A stretch of DNA of 64,000 bases from Morinoia aosen (lineage: Eukaryota > Arthropoda > Malacostraca > Amphipoda > Talitridae), in NCBI GenBank assembly GCA_030386875.1, contig CM059569.1:44431842-44495841 (forward strand). Direction: 5' to 3'. The notes under the pieces were generated by a model. It searched no databases and was not told the DNA's origin. It saw only the letters and a list, made by a program, of their open reading frames with translations. Of the stretch, positions 13,101-25,100 are shown one piece after another; positions within the stretch are counted from its first letter, which is position 1, and every line of letters begins with the position of its first letter. Made by a program: the position numbers and the translations under genes.

Positions 13101-16100
13101 TGCACTGGTGAACTTCGTATCACAGATACGGTCATTGAGCCATCCTTATGAGCGCCACAGAGAGAGGCAACCAAGCAATTTAAAGTGTTCTATGAGTTCC
13201 CTATTGTAATAACATAAGAGAAATAACGCACAAAACATATATTTTATTATTTATAAATTTTATGGAACACCTGGTGTATTTTCACCCATATAAATGAAAG
13301 TGATGATGATAATGATGCTGATAGTTGTGGAATACTTGATAAATACTCTTATTTTAATGCCTTTAGTCAGAAAGAGCGGTATCCCTTCTACAGGTATGAG
13401 GGTGAGGGATCAGAGGGATGAGGGAGCAGAGGGATGAGGGAGCAGAGGGATGAGGGAAGGAACACTTGACCTCCATTGAAACAGTGGACGTGACCTCATT
13501 ATGTCCATCTGACCTCACGCACCGCCACACAATAGGACTCAACTACCCTGATTCGTGACGAGTTTTCTATGCCCCCCAGCACGCCAACATGCAAAAAGAT
13601 CGGCGTCAAGACGATTCCTTTTGTTCAAATTTCCGACTCGTCTGACTCTAAATTGCTACGATGCTGACTTTTTTTGTCTCTAGAATTCACGTGTTCAGCC
13701 AGCGACAATTTGCTTGTTGAAGTTAGCCGAACAAATGCGACACAATGCAGGACCTAACCCAGATGTTTCTTCGTTCGGGAGGTTGTTTTTGTTGAGTTTT
13801 TTTTTGTTTGGTCACAATGGAGGAGTGGGAGACGGGAAATGTAGTTTTAATGTTGAGAGCTTAGCATTTTTAGTTGCAATACTTAGATAATTCGCAATGG
13901 ACCAGGGAGGGACGGGAAATTTAGCTTGGCTATGGAGTGTTTTAGCATTTTTTGAAGTAAAAATTTGAAAATCGTGTTTGCTTGTAAGTTTGGTTGCCAC
14001 CGTCGACACGCTGGTCCCAGTAATGCCATAGGTCAAAACTCAGTGCCCTTTGTTTAAAAAATACAGGGCACTTGTGGGTTATCTGTCACCTCTTGTTTAG
14101 GGGTAAAAGTGCTTTTAGGGGTAAAAGCATTTTTTGGGGGGGAAAAAGTGAAAAATGAAATGTAATTTTTTGTGGATATTGAATTAATGTTCTGGTCAGT
14201 ATGAATGAATTTTTCATGTGAGATGGTATCTTTGTTGATTTATATTTATTTCTGATAAAATTTATCTACCTTTTATTATTTATAATAAATCTTTGGGACT
14301 TTCCTCTTCAGTTCTTGGAAAGTCCCAGAGATTCATTTGGCCTGAAACAAAACAAAAAATAGAAATAATGCAAATTAATAATAATTCAATTAAGCTAACC
14401 TAACCTAAACTAACCTGAACATCAAAAGCAAACCAAAAATTAACAGTGGTGACAGATAACCCACAAGTACCAAATACAGTGAATGAGGTAGATACGTCAC
14501 TTTGGAAACGATTCCTAAAGGTAAAAATGGTGTTGATTTTTGAATGTATCATGGATACATGATGCCAAAAGGCTAGGACCAGCCAGGAGCGAGGATTTTT
14601 TTGTGTTGAAATCATGTGTTGCCTTCATCTGATGATTCCTGCAGAAGTTGAAACCCAAGTCATAATACGAACTTCATTTTTAACTGCGGTGGAGGCGCAG
14701 TAGAAGAAACAAGGTAGGGTCAAACCAGTCTTTTTTTCGTCGACCGTGTGGCAATGCTGACGTCTCGGCAACAGACCAATAGCAGCGCGCATATTGCATC
14801 TGGCAACACTGCTAGCCTCAGACTGGCACCGCTATTGGCCTAACGACATGTCGCAATGGTGACGTCATGAAGTAAATTTGAAATAAAGCATTTCTATTGG
14901 CTAGCCGAACAAGAGGAAGTGTATTTTCACCCATAGAAACGACCCTACCTTGTTTCCTCTACCGTGCTGCTAAATGTATGTGATTTACGTAGATGATCGC
15001 AACGTGTAGCCAGGATACAAAAGAAGAGAGAAAGGGGCTAAGAATTTGAAGAAAAAATTGTGATGATTTGGTAGTGGTACGAGTATGGTGTAGCTTGGAT
15101 ACGAGCACCCCATACATATACCTGTATGAAACTGGAGGATCGTGTGTACAGAAGAACCACACATTTGTGAGGGACTTGAGTATCGCATTCGTTCATTTCC
15201 CTGCCCTACATCCCCATTATACCCTCATATTCCCCTTCCAGTATCCCTCATTTACCCTGTATCCAGTATCATTACCTGCTCCTTTAGCCCTCTTCCAGTA
15301 CCCCCCCCTCCCTTTCACTACCCTCACCCCATTACCCCAGTAACCCCATCCTTTCACTACCCTTACCCACCCCTCCCACCACCTCACCCCTGACCCCCCA
15401 CCCCCCCACCGCACCCCAGACCGGACCCCGCTGCACACGGCGGCAGAACACGGCAACACGGCCATCGTGGAGCTGCTGTCGGACAAGTTCAAGGCTTCCG
15501 TCATGGAGCGCACCAAGGACGGCTCTACCCTCGCCCACATCGCCTCCCTGCACGGCCACCCCGACACCGTGCTGAGCTTCCTTAAAAAGGGTGTGTTGTG
15601 TTGTGTAGTGTGTAGTGAGTGTTGCAGAGTGTGTGTGTAGTATGTGTAGTGTGTTGTGTTGTGAGGTATATTGATGTGTTGTGTGTGTTGTGTGGTGCGT
15701 GTTGTGTGTGTCGTGTGGGTTGTGTGGTGTGTGTGGTATGTGTTGTGCGTGCTGTGAGTGTCATGTGAGCTGTGTATGCCGTGTGTCTTGGCGTGTGCTG
15801 TATACAATACGGAATTTATTTGCTGACTGTGTGTAGCACCGTGTGTAGTGTCGTGTTTGAGTTGTGTGAGCGTGACTGTGTGGGCTGTGTGAGCCTAATA
15901 ACATAGCCTTAAAGTAAATATTTAGGCAAAAAAATTAATATCCGTGAGTAAAGATATTCACTCTAAAGGTCGGCGCTCATTGACATCTGTGCCTATGAAT
16001 TTTTGTACGGCATCCTCACAAGTCTGTAAGTTTACAGAAAATGAATGAAATGAAATCAGTTTATTTCCAATAAAGTTTAAACATGAAATGTTGACAACAT

Positions 16101-19100
16101 TGGTTTTTAAAATATTTTAACATTAATCTTTAGCTGTTACTTACACATGGGTATCGTAATACCCATGTCACGTAATGGCATTAAGTAGATTTCTTGTGGC
16201 CTGGAGTCTCTCCTACTAACGCTTCTCTGATGCTCGTACTTTCAGAATAGAGTAGATACACGGAGCAGTATTAACGGATCTAAAAAATTCCTTATACCCA
16301 TCTTTTGTACTTCCTTGATGTGGTGCCCTCCCCTACCCCTTTTTGGAGTGCCTTCTGGTGTGGTGCCCTCCTCCCTCCCCCTAATACCTTCCCACCTCCT
16401 TCAAGAGTAAAAATTAGTGTGGTGCCCTCCTTCCTCCCCCTCACACCACTCCCTGCCCTCCAGGGGTACCCCTGCACATGCCCAACAAGGAGGGCGCCCG
16501 CTGCCTGCACACGGCGGCACAAGCCGGCCACATCGGCGTCGTCAACACCATCCTCGCCAAGGGCGAGCACGTCGACGTGCCCACCAACGTCAGTGTTGTC
16601 TTGTTGCGCTGCCTTTGTCGTAGTGACGGTGTTACATTGTGTCATAGTGTTATGCTTTGTCATTATGAGGGTGTTACACTATGTCATAATGTTACGCTTT
16701 GTCATAATGGTACACTTTGTCATAATGTTACACTTTGTCAAAATGACGGTGTTACAATGTATGTAACACTTTGTCATAGTGACTGCGCTGCATTTTGTCA
16801 TAACGATGGCGTAACTTTGATGAAATGCTTACAGCTTCCACGTAAATTTTCTCTAACAATACCTATGTAAAATGTAAAAATGGAAATGTAAAATATCTAA
16901 AAACTGATTGTAAAGAACTATGTATAAAATGTGTTTCAGATCATACATGTACCTTAGCGTATTTGTGCACGAGTGCACAACAGCTGTCGTGTATTTATGT
17001 TGCTAGCCTAATCATTTAAATTTGAAAAAAATTAAAACAAATAAAATAAAACCTTGCCGTCATGGTAGTATCGATGATAACATGACGCAAGGATATTTTT
17101 ATTACTGTAAAAAACGTATCCTTTCATCCTAACTATAATTAAAACTAGCATAATTGGCTAGTAAAATTGGCAATTCCACTCCCACCTACGCAAGTCAAAT
17201 ACATCCACGCCTTGAAAATATATTTCATACAGGATGCAGCATTCAATCCTGCATTTTTAGGCTTCCATAGCCTTGTCGAAATGCAGGATTGAATGCCTCA
17301 CCCTGAATTTTGCCATAATTTCCGGTCTAACTTTTTCGCCGCCTGCATGCATGTTTTTCGCTGCCTATGCGATTTAAGCGATTAAATCGCTTAAGTGGCG
17401 AAAAACATGCATGCAGGAGGCGAAAAAGTTTGCCTTTATTTGATCCGATCTTTATTTAAAGCCGACCTTTACTTGAAATTAAATAGATTGGATACACGGC
17501 GCTGCACATCGCCGTCAAGGCCAACAAGCCCGGCATGGTGGAGACACTTCTTGGCTGGGGAGCTAGTCTCCGGATACAAGGTTTGTTACCACCAGTGTGG
17601 GGTCTGTTACCACGAGTGTGGGGTCTGTTACCACGAGTGTGAGGTCTGTTACCACGAGTGTGGGGTCTGTTACCACCAGTGTGGGGTCTGTTACCACGAG
17701 TGTGGGGTCTGTTACTACGAGTGTGGGGTCTGTTACCACCAGTGTGGGGTCTGTTACCACCAGTGTGGGGTCTGTTACCACCAGTGTGAGGTCTGTTACC
17801 ACGAGTGTGGGGTCTGTTACCACGAGTGTGGGGTCTGTTACCACCAGTGTGGGGTCTGTTACCACCAGTGTGGGGTCTGTTACCACCAGTGTGGGGTCTG
17901 TTACCACCAGTGTGGGGTCTGTCACCACGAGTGTGAGGTCTGTTACCACCAGTGTGAGGTCTGTTACCACGAGTGTGAGGTCTGTTACCGCGAGTGTGAG
18001 GTCTGTTACCACCAGTATGGGGTCTGTTACCACCAGTGTGGGGTCTTTTACCACCAGTGTGGGGTCTGTTACCACGAGTGTGAGGTCTGTTACCACGAGT
18101 GTGGGGTCTGTTACCACCAGTGTGGGGTCTGTTACCACGAGTGTGGGGTCTGCTACCACTAGTGTGGGGTCTGTTAGCAAGAATGCATAGGCTGTTACAA
18201 CGAATAACAGTGCATCTAATTACTCTCCCAAGAAAATTTTTTTGACAAACCAATTTTTTACAATTCTATATACATTTTATCTTGTTTAGAGTTCGCAATG
18301 TTTTTACGGTCCTAATGCCATTTTTTCTAGAGCTGAACAATTCAAGCTCAATTTTTGCCTACAAATGCATTGATCCGCAACGCAACCTTTATCTAAACCT
18401 TTTCGCCTTCAAATGCTCTGATTCATTACGGTACTTTCATCTCAGGCTTTACGCCTTCAAATGCTTTGATCTGTAACCTTTATCCAAGGCTTTACGCTTT
18501 TAAATGCTTTGATCCATTACGTTAACTTTATCCAAACCTATACGCCTTCAAATTTTGACGACCTTCGTTCACTGGAATCCTCCTCCTACCACAGGCGGGC
18601 CGGCCAAAGAGTCAGCCCTGCACTTGGCGGCACGCGTACGTGACGGAGAGAAGTGCGCAGAGATGCTGCTCAAGTCGGGCGCTGATCCGAACCTCCAAAA
18701 GTTCGACGGCCAAACCCCTCTCATGCTGGCTGCCTACCACGGCAACAGCAGGGTCATGAAACAGCTTATTGAGTACGGGGCAGATCCTGTGGTCAGGTCT
18801 ACGGTGAGGATATAGAATCTCCAACTTAAAATTAGTCCGCTGAATCAGGGTTATGAAACTGCTTATTTAGTACAGAGCAGTTCCTGTCGTTAGGTCTACG
18901 GTGAGGATATAGAATCTCCAACTTGAAATTAGTCCGCTGAATCCCTGGCTTAACACTTTGACCGCAACGTGCACCACCGGTGGCCACGGAGGGGATTTTC
19001 ATGATGCTGCTGACCGACCAGTAGTCACAAACTCAATTTTCATATGTACTTAATTAAAGCTGAATGAATGCACGATCCAGTTAATGTTTGCTATTTTCAA

Positions 19101-22100
19101 ACTTACTCACAATTGACTTTAGGTTTTAGTTTAATATTCAATTTCAGTACAATCAATTGCGATCAAAGTGTTAAAGTTTCTCTGCAGAATCACGGACTAA
19201 AAACTTGTCTTAACGCGTTAACTGCGGCGGGTTAAACTGAAGTTCAGTGTTCAACTTAAATTAGAGTTGTTTTTTGTGATGAATTTTGGAAACGACCATT
19301 AAATACATGGTGCCTTTTATTAAGTTTTTATGAAAATTGCGTTTGTGACTGCTGGTCGGTCTACAGTATTATGAAAATCCCCACAGTGACCACCGGTGGG
19401 TCCCTCTACAGGAAACGTGTTAAACGAATTTTGAAATTTTTGGGAAAGATACGCCGACAAGAAAAGTTTACAAATCTCGATTCTACCATCAGTAGAAAGA
19501 ACGCTTTTGAAGAATGCGATCATTTCTACTTCAAAAGTGTTATGATGACTCGGATACAAAATTTGTCCAAGACGAAATGTAAAGTTTGTCCAAACAAAAT
19601 TTAAAATTTAGACAAGATGCGTGGACTGGAAATGTTCAAAATTGACGTCTCTGTCAATCGGTAAAACGACGTTTATGAAGAATGCGATAATTTTCTCTTT
19701 GTAAAAGTTTTGTGGTCTTGATGTGTGTGCTGTACAAGAAGACAGAGGATTCTCTGACGCACATGTCTCAAAGGAACACAATTTGTTCGCAGTTAAAGCT
19801 GACGCATTCTCTATAAACTTTAGATATTAGATTTCTGATCTATGTACGAGAAGTGATATTTTCAATTCCTTGTCAAATTGTGACTGGTGCTGAAGCCCCG
19901 CAGGGCTTCAGTCACGGGAAATAAACCCATTGAAGCGAACTAAGGGTGTCGTGCTGGCAATATGAACACGGTAGCGGTGTGTTCTAACCCTTTACTTCTC
20001 TTTTCAGGATGAGTTTTATTGGAAAGTCTTCGGAAATTACTACCAGTATTTAATTTACGTCTGCTTGACCTACTCGAATAGTGTTCGTTAACCCAAGTGT
20101 AATCAAATCTACTGCGAGGATTGAAAGCATTAATGGAATGATTGATGTTAATTTGGATGGCTTCAGCATATCAAAACGTAAATATCAATCATAGCTTTTG
20201 ATCTCTCATACAAGTTCTGACCTCAGTATATGAAAACACAAATACTATCAATAAATTTCAAGTGCTCATTCAGGTTTATCGTCTTCCATAGAATACGGAA
20301 AAATTTTCAGTGCTACTGAGAAAGACCTGGTACCTTTATCCCGTTCTTTTGCTGAATAAGAAAATCCTACGCTGCTACTGAGAAATTTTGCTTAAAATTA
20401 AAAACCCAAAGTGCTGTTGAGAGAGAATTGGTGTACTGATTACATTTTTATTGATGTATGAGTTAACAGAGTAACACTTCGCTGCAGAACGGCGAGACGG
20501 CGCTGCACTTGGCGTGCGAGACCTGCCGTGTGGACGTGGCCAAGAGCCTCCTCGAGTACACCATCAGGAAGAGCGGAAGGGCGGCCGTCATCAGTGTGGT
20601 GGACACTCCTGTACGTTAACATTACTAGTATATCTATTCTATAATAAGAGCGGTGTCTGTCTATCTCTCCGAAGCCAGCCGAAAGTGTGTCTATACTATT
20701 ATAAGAGCCGCGTTCGTCCGTCCGTCTGTCTGTCCGTGCGTCACACCCACCAGCCTGCAGTGTGAGATGAGCGTAGCTGTGATACAAGCTTAATCAACTC
20801 CACAATTCCCGGGGTATTAACCCAACAGATCGAGTAGGAATGAATATCACGTGTATTTTTAGGAAATAGGAACGTGTGTCACGTGATTGGTCGAACTCTA
20901 TTATACACTCGTCCACCCCCTTTATTTAAAATAAGTAAGAAAACGAAATGAAAGAAAGGCCGGCAGAAATAACAAATTTTCAATCTCCAGAGAGTTGATG
21001 AGGCCAAGCGCACACGTCCCGTTAAAAATGTACAATAATGTTCGACAAATCACATGACACACGTTCCTATTTCTTAAGAATTCACGTGATATTCATTCAC
21101 GAATCTGATTGATTAATACTCTGGAAATTGTGGCGCTGATGCAGCTTGTATCACAGATAAGCTCATCACACACTGCAGGCTGGCTTCGGACGGACGGACG
21201 CGGCTCTTATTATAGGATAGATTTTTGACGGGCCGTGAGCACTCGGCCTCATCAACTCTCGAGATATTGATCTTTTTTATTTCTTACAGGCTTTCTTTCA
21301 TTTCGCCTTCTTTAATATTTCAAATAAAGTGAGGTGGACTTGTTACTTATAACATTTCGTTGTTCTTTAATTTATATTATCACCCAGAACCTGAAAGGGG
21401 AGACACCACTGCACTATACAGCCCGCATAGTACCAGGCAGCAAGAGCAAGACGGACCACTCTAAAGAGATGGCGGCGCTTTTGCTCAGCAACGGCAAAAA
21501 CATTGGAGCTCAAACTCACGAGGTCTGTGATGGTGCTGGTTGTAAATACTTAGATAATTGTGAACTGTGCGAGATCGTGAGTCGAAAGTCAATAATTGGG
21601 AAATACCAGTGTGAAATTGGGAATCAAAAGTCAGTAATTGGGAATGATGTGAGATTGGGAGTCAGTCAATAATTGTGAACTATGTAAGATTGTGAGTCAA
21701 AAGTCAATAATTTTAAACTATGTGAGATTAGGAGTCCGTTCATTTGAGACCCGTTCATTCTAAAGTCATTCTATAAATATTCATTGTCCGTTCATTCTAG
21801 ACTCGTTCATTCGAGTCATTCTATGAATATACGGGATCTAGATTTGCTAATACTCTAGTTTTCGAATCGTTAATGTAGAGCGGAATTTTAGACCTGTTAA
21901 CGCAGCTCCTGGTTTTTACTGCAGACAAAGGAGACGCCTTTCCACTACGTGTGTGTGTCTGGAAACGAGGCCGTGCTCACAGAGATGCTTGCTCACGTTC
22001 CTCCATCCAAGGTGAGCACCATGCTCAACGTGTCTCCTCTAGATTGAGCACTATGCTCACGTGCTCCTCTAGAGTGAGCACTACCCTCATTTACTTCTTT

Positions 22101-25100
22101 CTAAGGTGAGCGCAATGCACACAGGCATCGTCTAAGGTGAGCACTATGTTCACGTGCTCCTTTAGAGTGAGCCATATGCTCACGTATTTCTCTCGAAGGT
22201 GAGCGCAGTGTACACAAGCCTCGTCTGAGGTGAGCCCTATGTTCAAGTGCTCTTCTAGAGTGACCACTTTGCTCACGTGCTTCTCTTTAAGGTGAGCCCG
22301 GTACTCGCCTCCCCCGTATAAAGTGGACGTGAATTGATACCCTTGGCAATCAATAACTAACTAATAACTAATACAGAAATTAATACTTTTAATGCAACAG
22401 TGGTAGCGTGGATAAGGGCCCTGTCATTTGAACTTTAAATTTACCTGAGATCCTTACCTTCAAAGCAACCATCCTAATCGACTAAAAATTGATTATTTGA
22501 ATTGAAAAAATGTCTCCGGAACTAATTCTAACTGGCAACAAAAAGAGAATTGTACTGTAAAATTGTTCCTTTTAAAGACAGTTGGGGTGGAATAGGCTGT
22601 CCTACAAAAGTTGTTGGATGCACCGCTAGTTTGATATAGAAAAATGATACAAGCGCAAGTGATATATTGTAACAAGAAGTCCACGAAAAATACTCCCTGT
22701 ATTTCACTTACTTCTGTTCTGAAGTGCAGGGCAATTTTTGTTTCGTACCAGGTACAAAGCTACGGAAATGCTCCCTCATGAACATTAAATTGCACAGTTT
22801 ATTTAGATACTAGAGCTGAAATAAGCCGTTCTTCAAATCTTGGGGGATGCACCACCGGATAGATATAAAAAAAATGATACCATTGCGAATGAAATACTTC
22901 AGCAAAAAGTCCACGGATATTACTCCCAGTATTTAACTTACTTTTGCTTAGAAGTGAAGGGCTATTTCCGACGCATGCCAGGTACAAAGCTACGTGAACG
23001 CCCCTACCCGGAAGGGCTGGTCGCCGCTGCTGTCCGCGGCAGACTGCGGTCACGTCAACATCGTCAACATGCTGCTCGACAACCACGCTCGCGTTGACGT
23101 CTTCGACCACGACGGCAACGCAGCGCTCCACCTCGCCGCTGCCAAGGGCTTCGAGCCGGTGAGGGTGTTGGGGGATATGTGATTTGGTGGATATTCGATA
23201 GTTTGGGAGGATAATTTGGTGGGTGAAGGATGGTTTGGGGAATAAAGAATGACTTGATGGATAAATTATACTTCTGTGGATAAAAGATAATTTGTCGGAT
23301 GAAGGATAATTTGGTGTTTAAAAGATAATTCGCGAGGATTATTTGGTGGACAAAGGATAATTTGGTGGATAAAGCATAATTTGGGAGTATGACTTGGCGG
23401 ATACATAGAGTGATTAGTCAAACAGTGCATAAATAATTAAAACAATCAGAATAACTTAAATTTTTATAGCAAATGAATTGTTTTAAGAAACGATTGTTCG
23501 GATTTTCTACCATGGACAGCAAAAAACTTTTAGAGTATGGAGAAAATTTGGAAAATCAAGTTTAATTTTGACTTACCTATTCTCGAAAATAAAATCAGGA
23601 AAAATATCCTAAATTTTAAAATTCATTGTAAATATAATTGAAACAAACTGAGTATTTTTCGTTCAGGTGAGCGACGCGTTGCTGGCACACAAAGCTTTCG
23701 TGAACGCGCGCAGCGTCGCAGGACTGACTGCCCTACATCTGGCAGCCGTAGGAGGCTTCACCTTCCTCGTGAAGGACCTCATCCACGAGCACAACGCCCA
23801 GAAGGATCCTTTGTCGCTGGTAGGATACCTGGAGATTTGTTAGTAGTATCAGGGCTTCGGGGTAATTGTCGTTTTCTCAGGTAAAAATGTAGGGTGAGTA
23901 ATATCAGGACTTCGGGGTAATTATTTTCTCAGGTGTAAAAGTAAGCTTATTCACATCAGGACTTCGTGTTAATTGTTGTTTTTTCAGGTATAAAAGTAGG
24001 AATTTGTGTCAAGTGTTGTTATCTCTGGTATCAAAGTTTTGCGTGATTCAATAAGTTACTTTTGGTTTCGACAAAGTGTGATTGCTCATAGGTCACTAAA
24101 TTAGAGGCTACTTTCAGGTTCATTGGATTCTTATTTCAAAACACTTGAGTCTTTAACTTCAAGTCTGTAATATTCGGGCACTTGTGTCTCTAATTTCAAT
24201 GCGCTTGTGTTCCAAATTTCAGTGCCTGAAATTAGAGATGTGTATCTTGATTTTCAGGGCTTTTTTAATTCTACTTTCAAAACACATGGGTCCCTAATTT
24301 CAGAGAGCTTGCGGGAATATTTGGATTTCTTATTTCAAAGGCTTTACCCGGACTCTTGAATTTTTTTCAGAGGTTTCAGATCTTTAGTTCGTTACACGAA
24401 GTAGGAATGGGATTAAATTTGAATCTTTTTTACAAAATTTGTGTGTGTACTGCTTCAGTGCATGAGGCTACCGACCCACCGTCAGTTGCATGGTGTGTGT
24501 TACTAAATGTTCAAAGAATTGTCTACTGATATTTTCTAGTTTGAAATATCATTTCAAATACCTTAAAGAGCACGGTTATTTGTACCTCGGTAGTTCAAGC
24601 ATCAATGCATGACAGCTTTTGTTAAATCAATTTTTTACTTTAAAAATAGTAATCAGTGAAAAATATTGTGCATTTTTTTAAAACGCGATGAGCTGTAAAG
24701 CTAATATTCTAGTTTTTAACCAACCATATCATTAACGTATGTACAGAAAAAGTCGAGTTAGTAGTTGGAATGCTAATGGAACTCAACGGAATGCTAACTA
24801 CTTAGGAGATTAGAGTGCCACTGAAGCTGCTTTGCGTGCAGACGAAAACGACTCCCATGCACATGGCAGCTGAGCTATAGTTCAGAAAAATAAAGTGCTG
24901 CAAAGTGTGTTTGCAATAATTAAGAAGATCAGAGTGCTGACTCAGCATGTTGCGTGCAGACGAAACAGACGCCGCTGCACCTGACAGCAGAGCAATAATT
25001 TCTCCCCTGCACCTGGCAGCTGAAATATAATTTAAAATTTTAGAGTGCTGCCAAGTATGTTTGCAACAATTTAGAAGTTTAAGCTAACAAATCATGTTGC

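Noticed and set aside
15068..15343. Plus-strand frame before exon 3
   Set aside because: Low-complexity pyrimidine-rich intron end; not in phase with exon 3.
17395..18253. Cysteine-rich CYHQCGV repeat protein
   Set aside because: Attractive as a metal-binding repeat, but it is a shifted frame of the 21 bp array after exon 5, and the true exon frame stops there.
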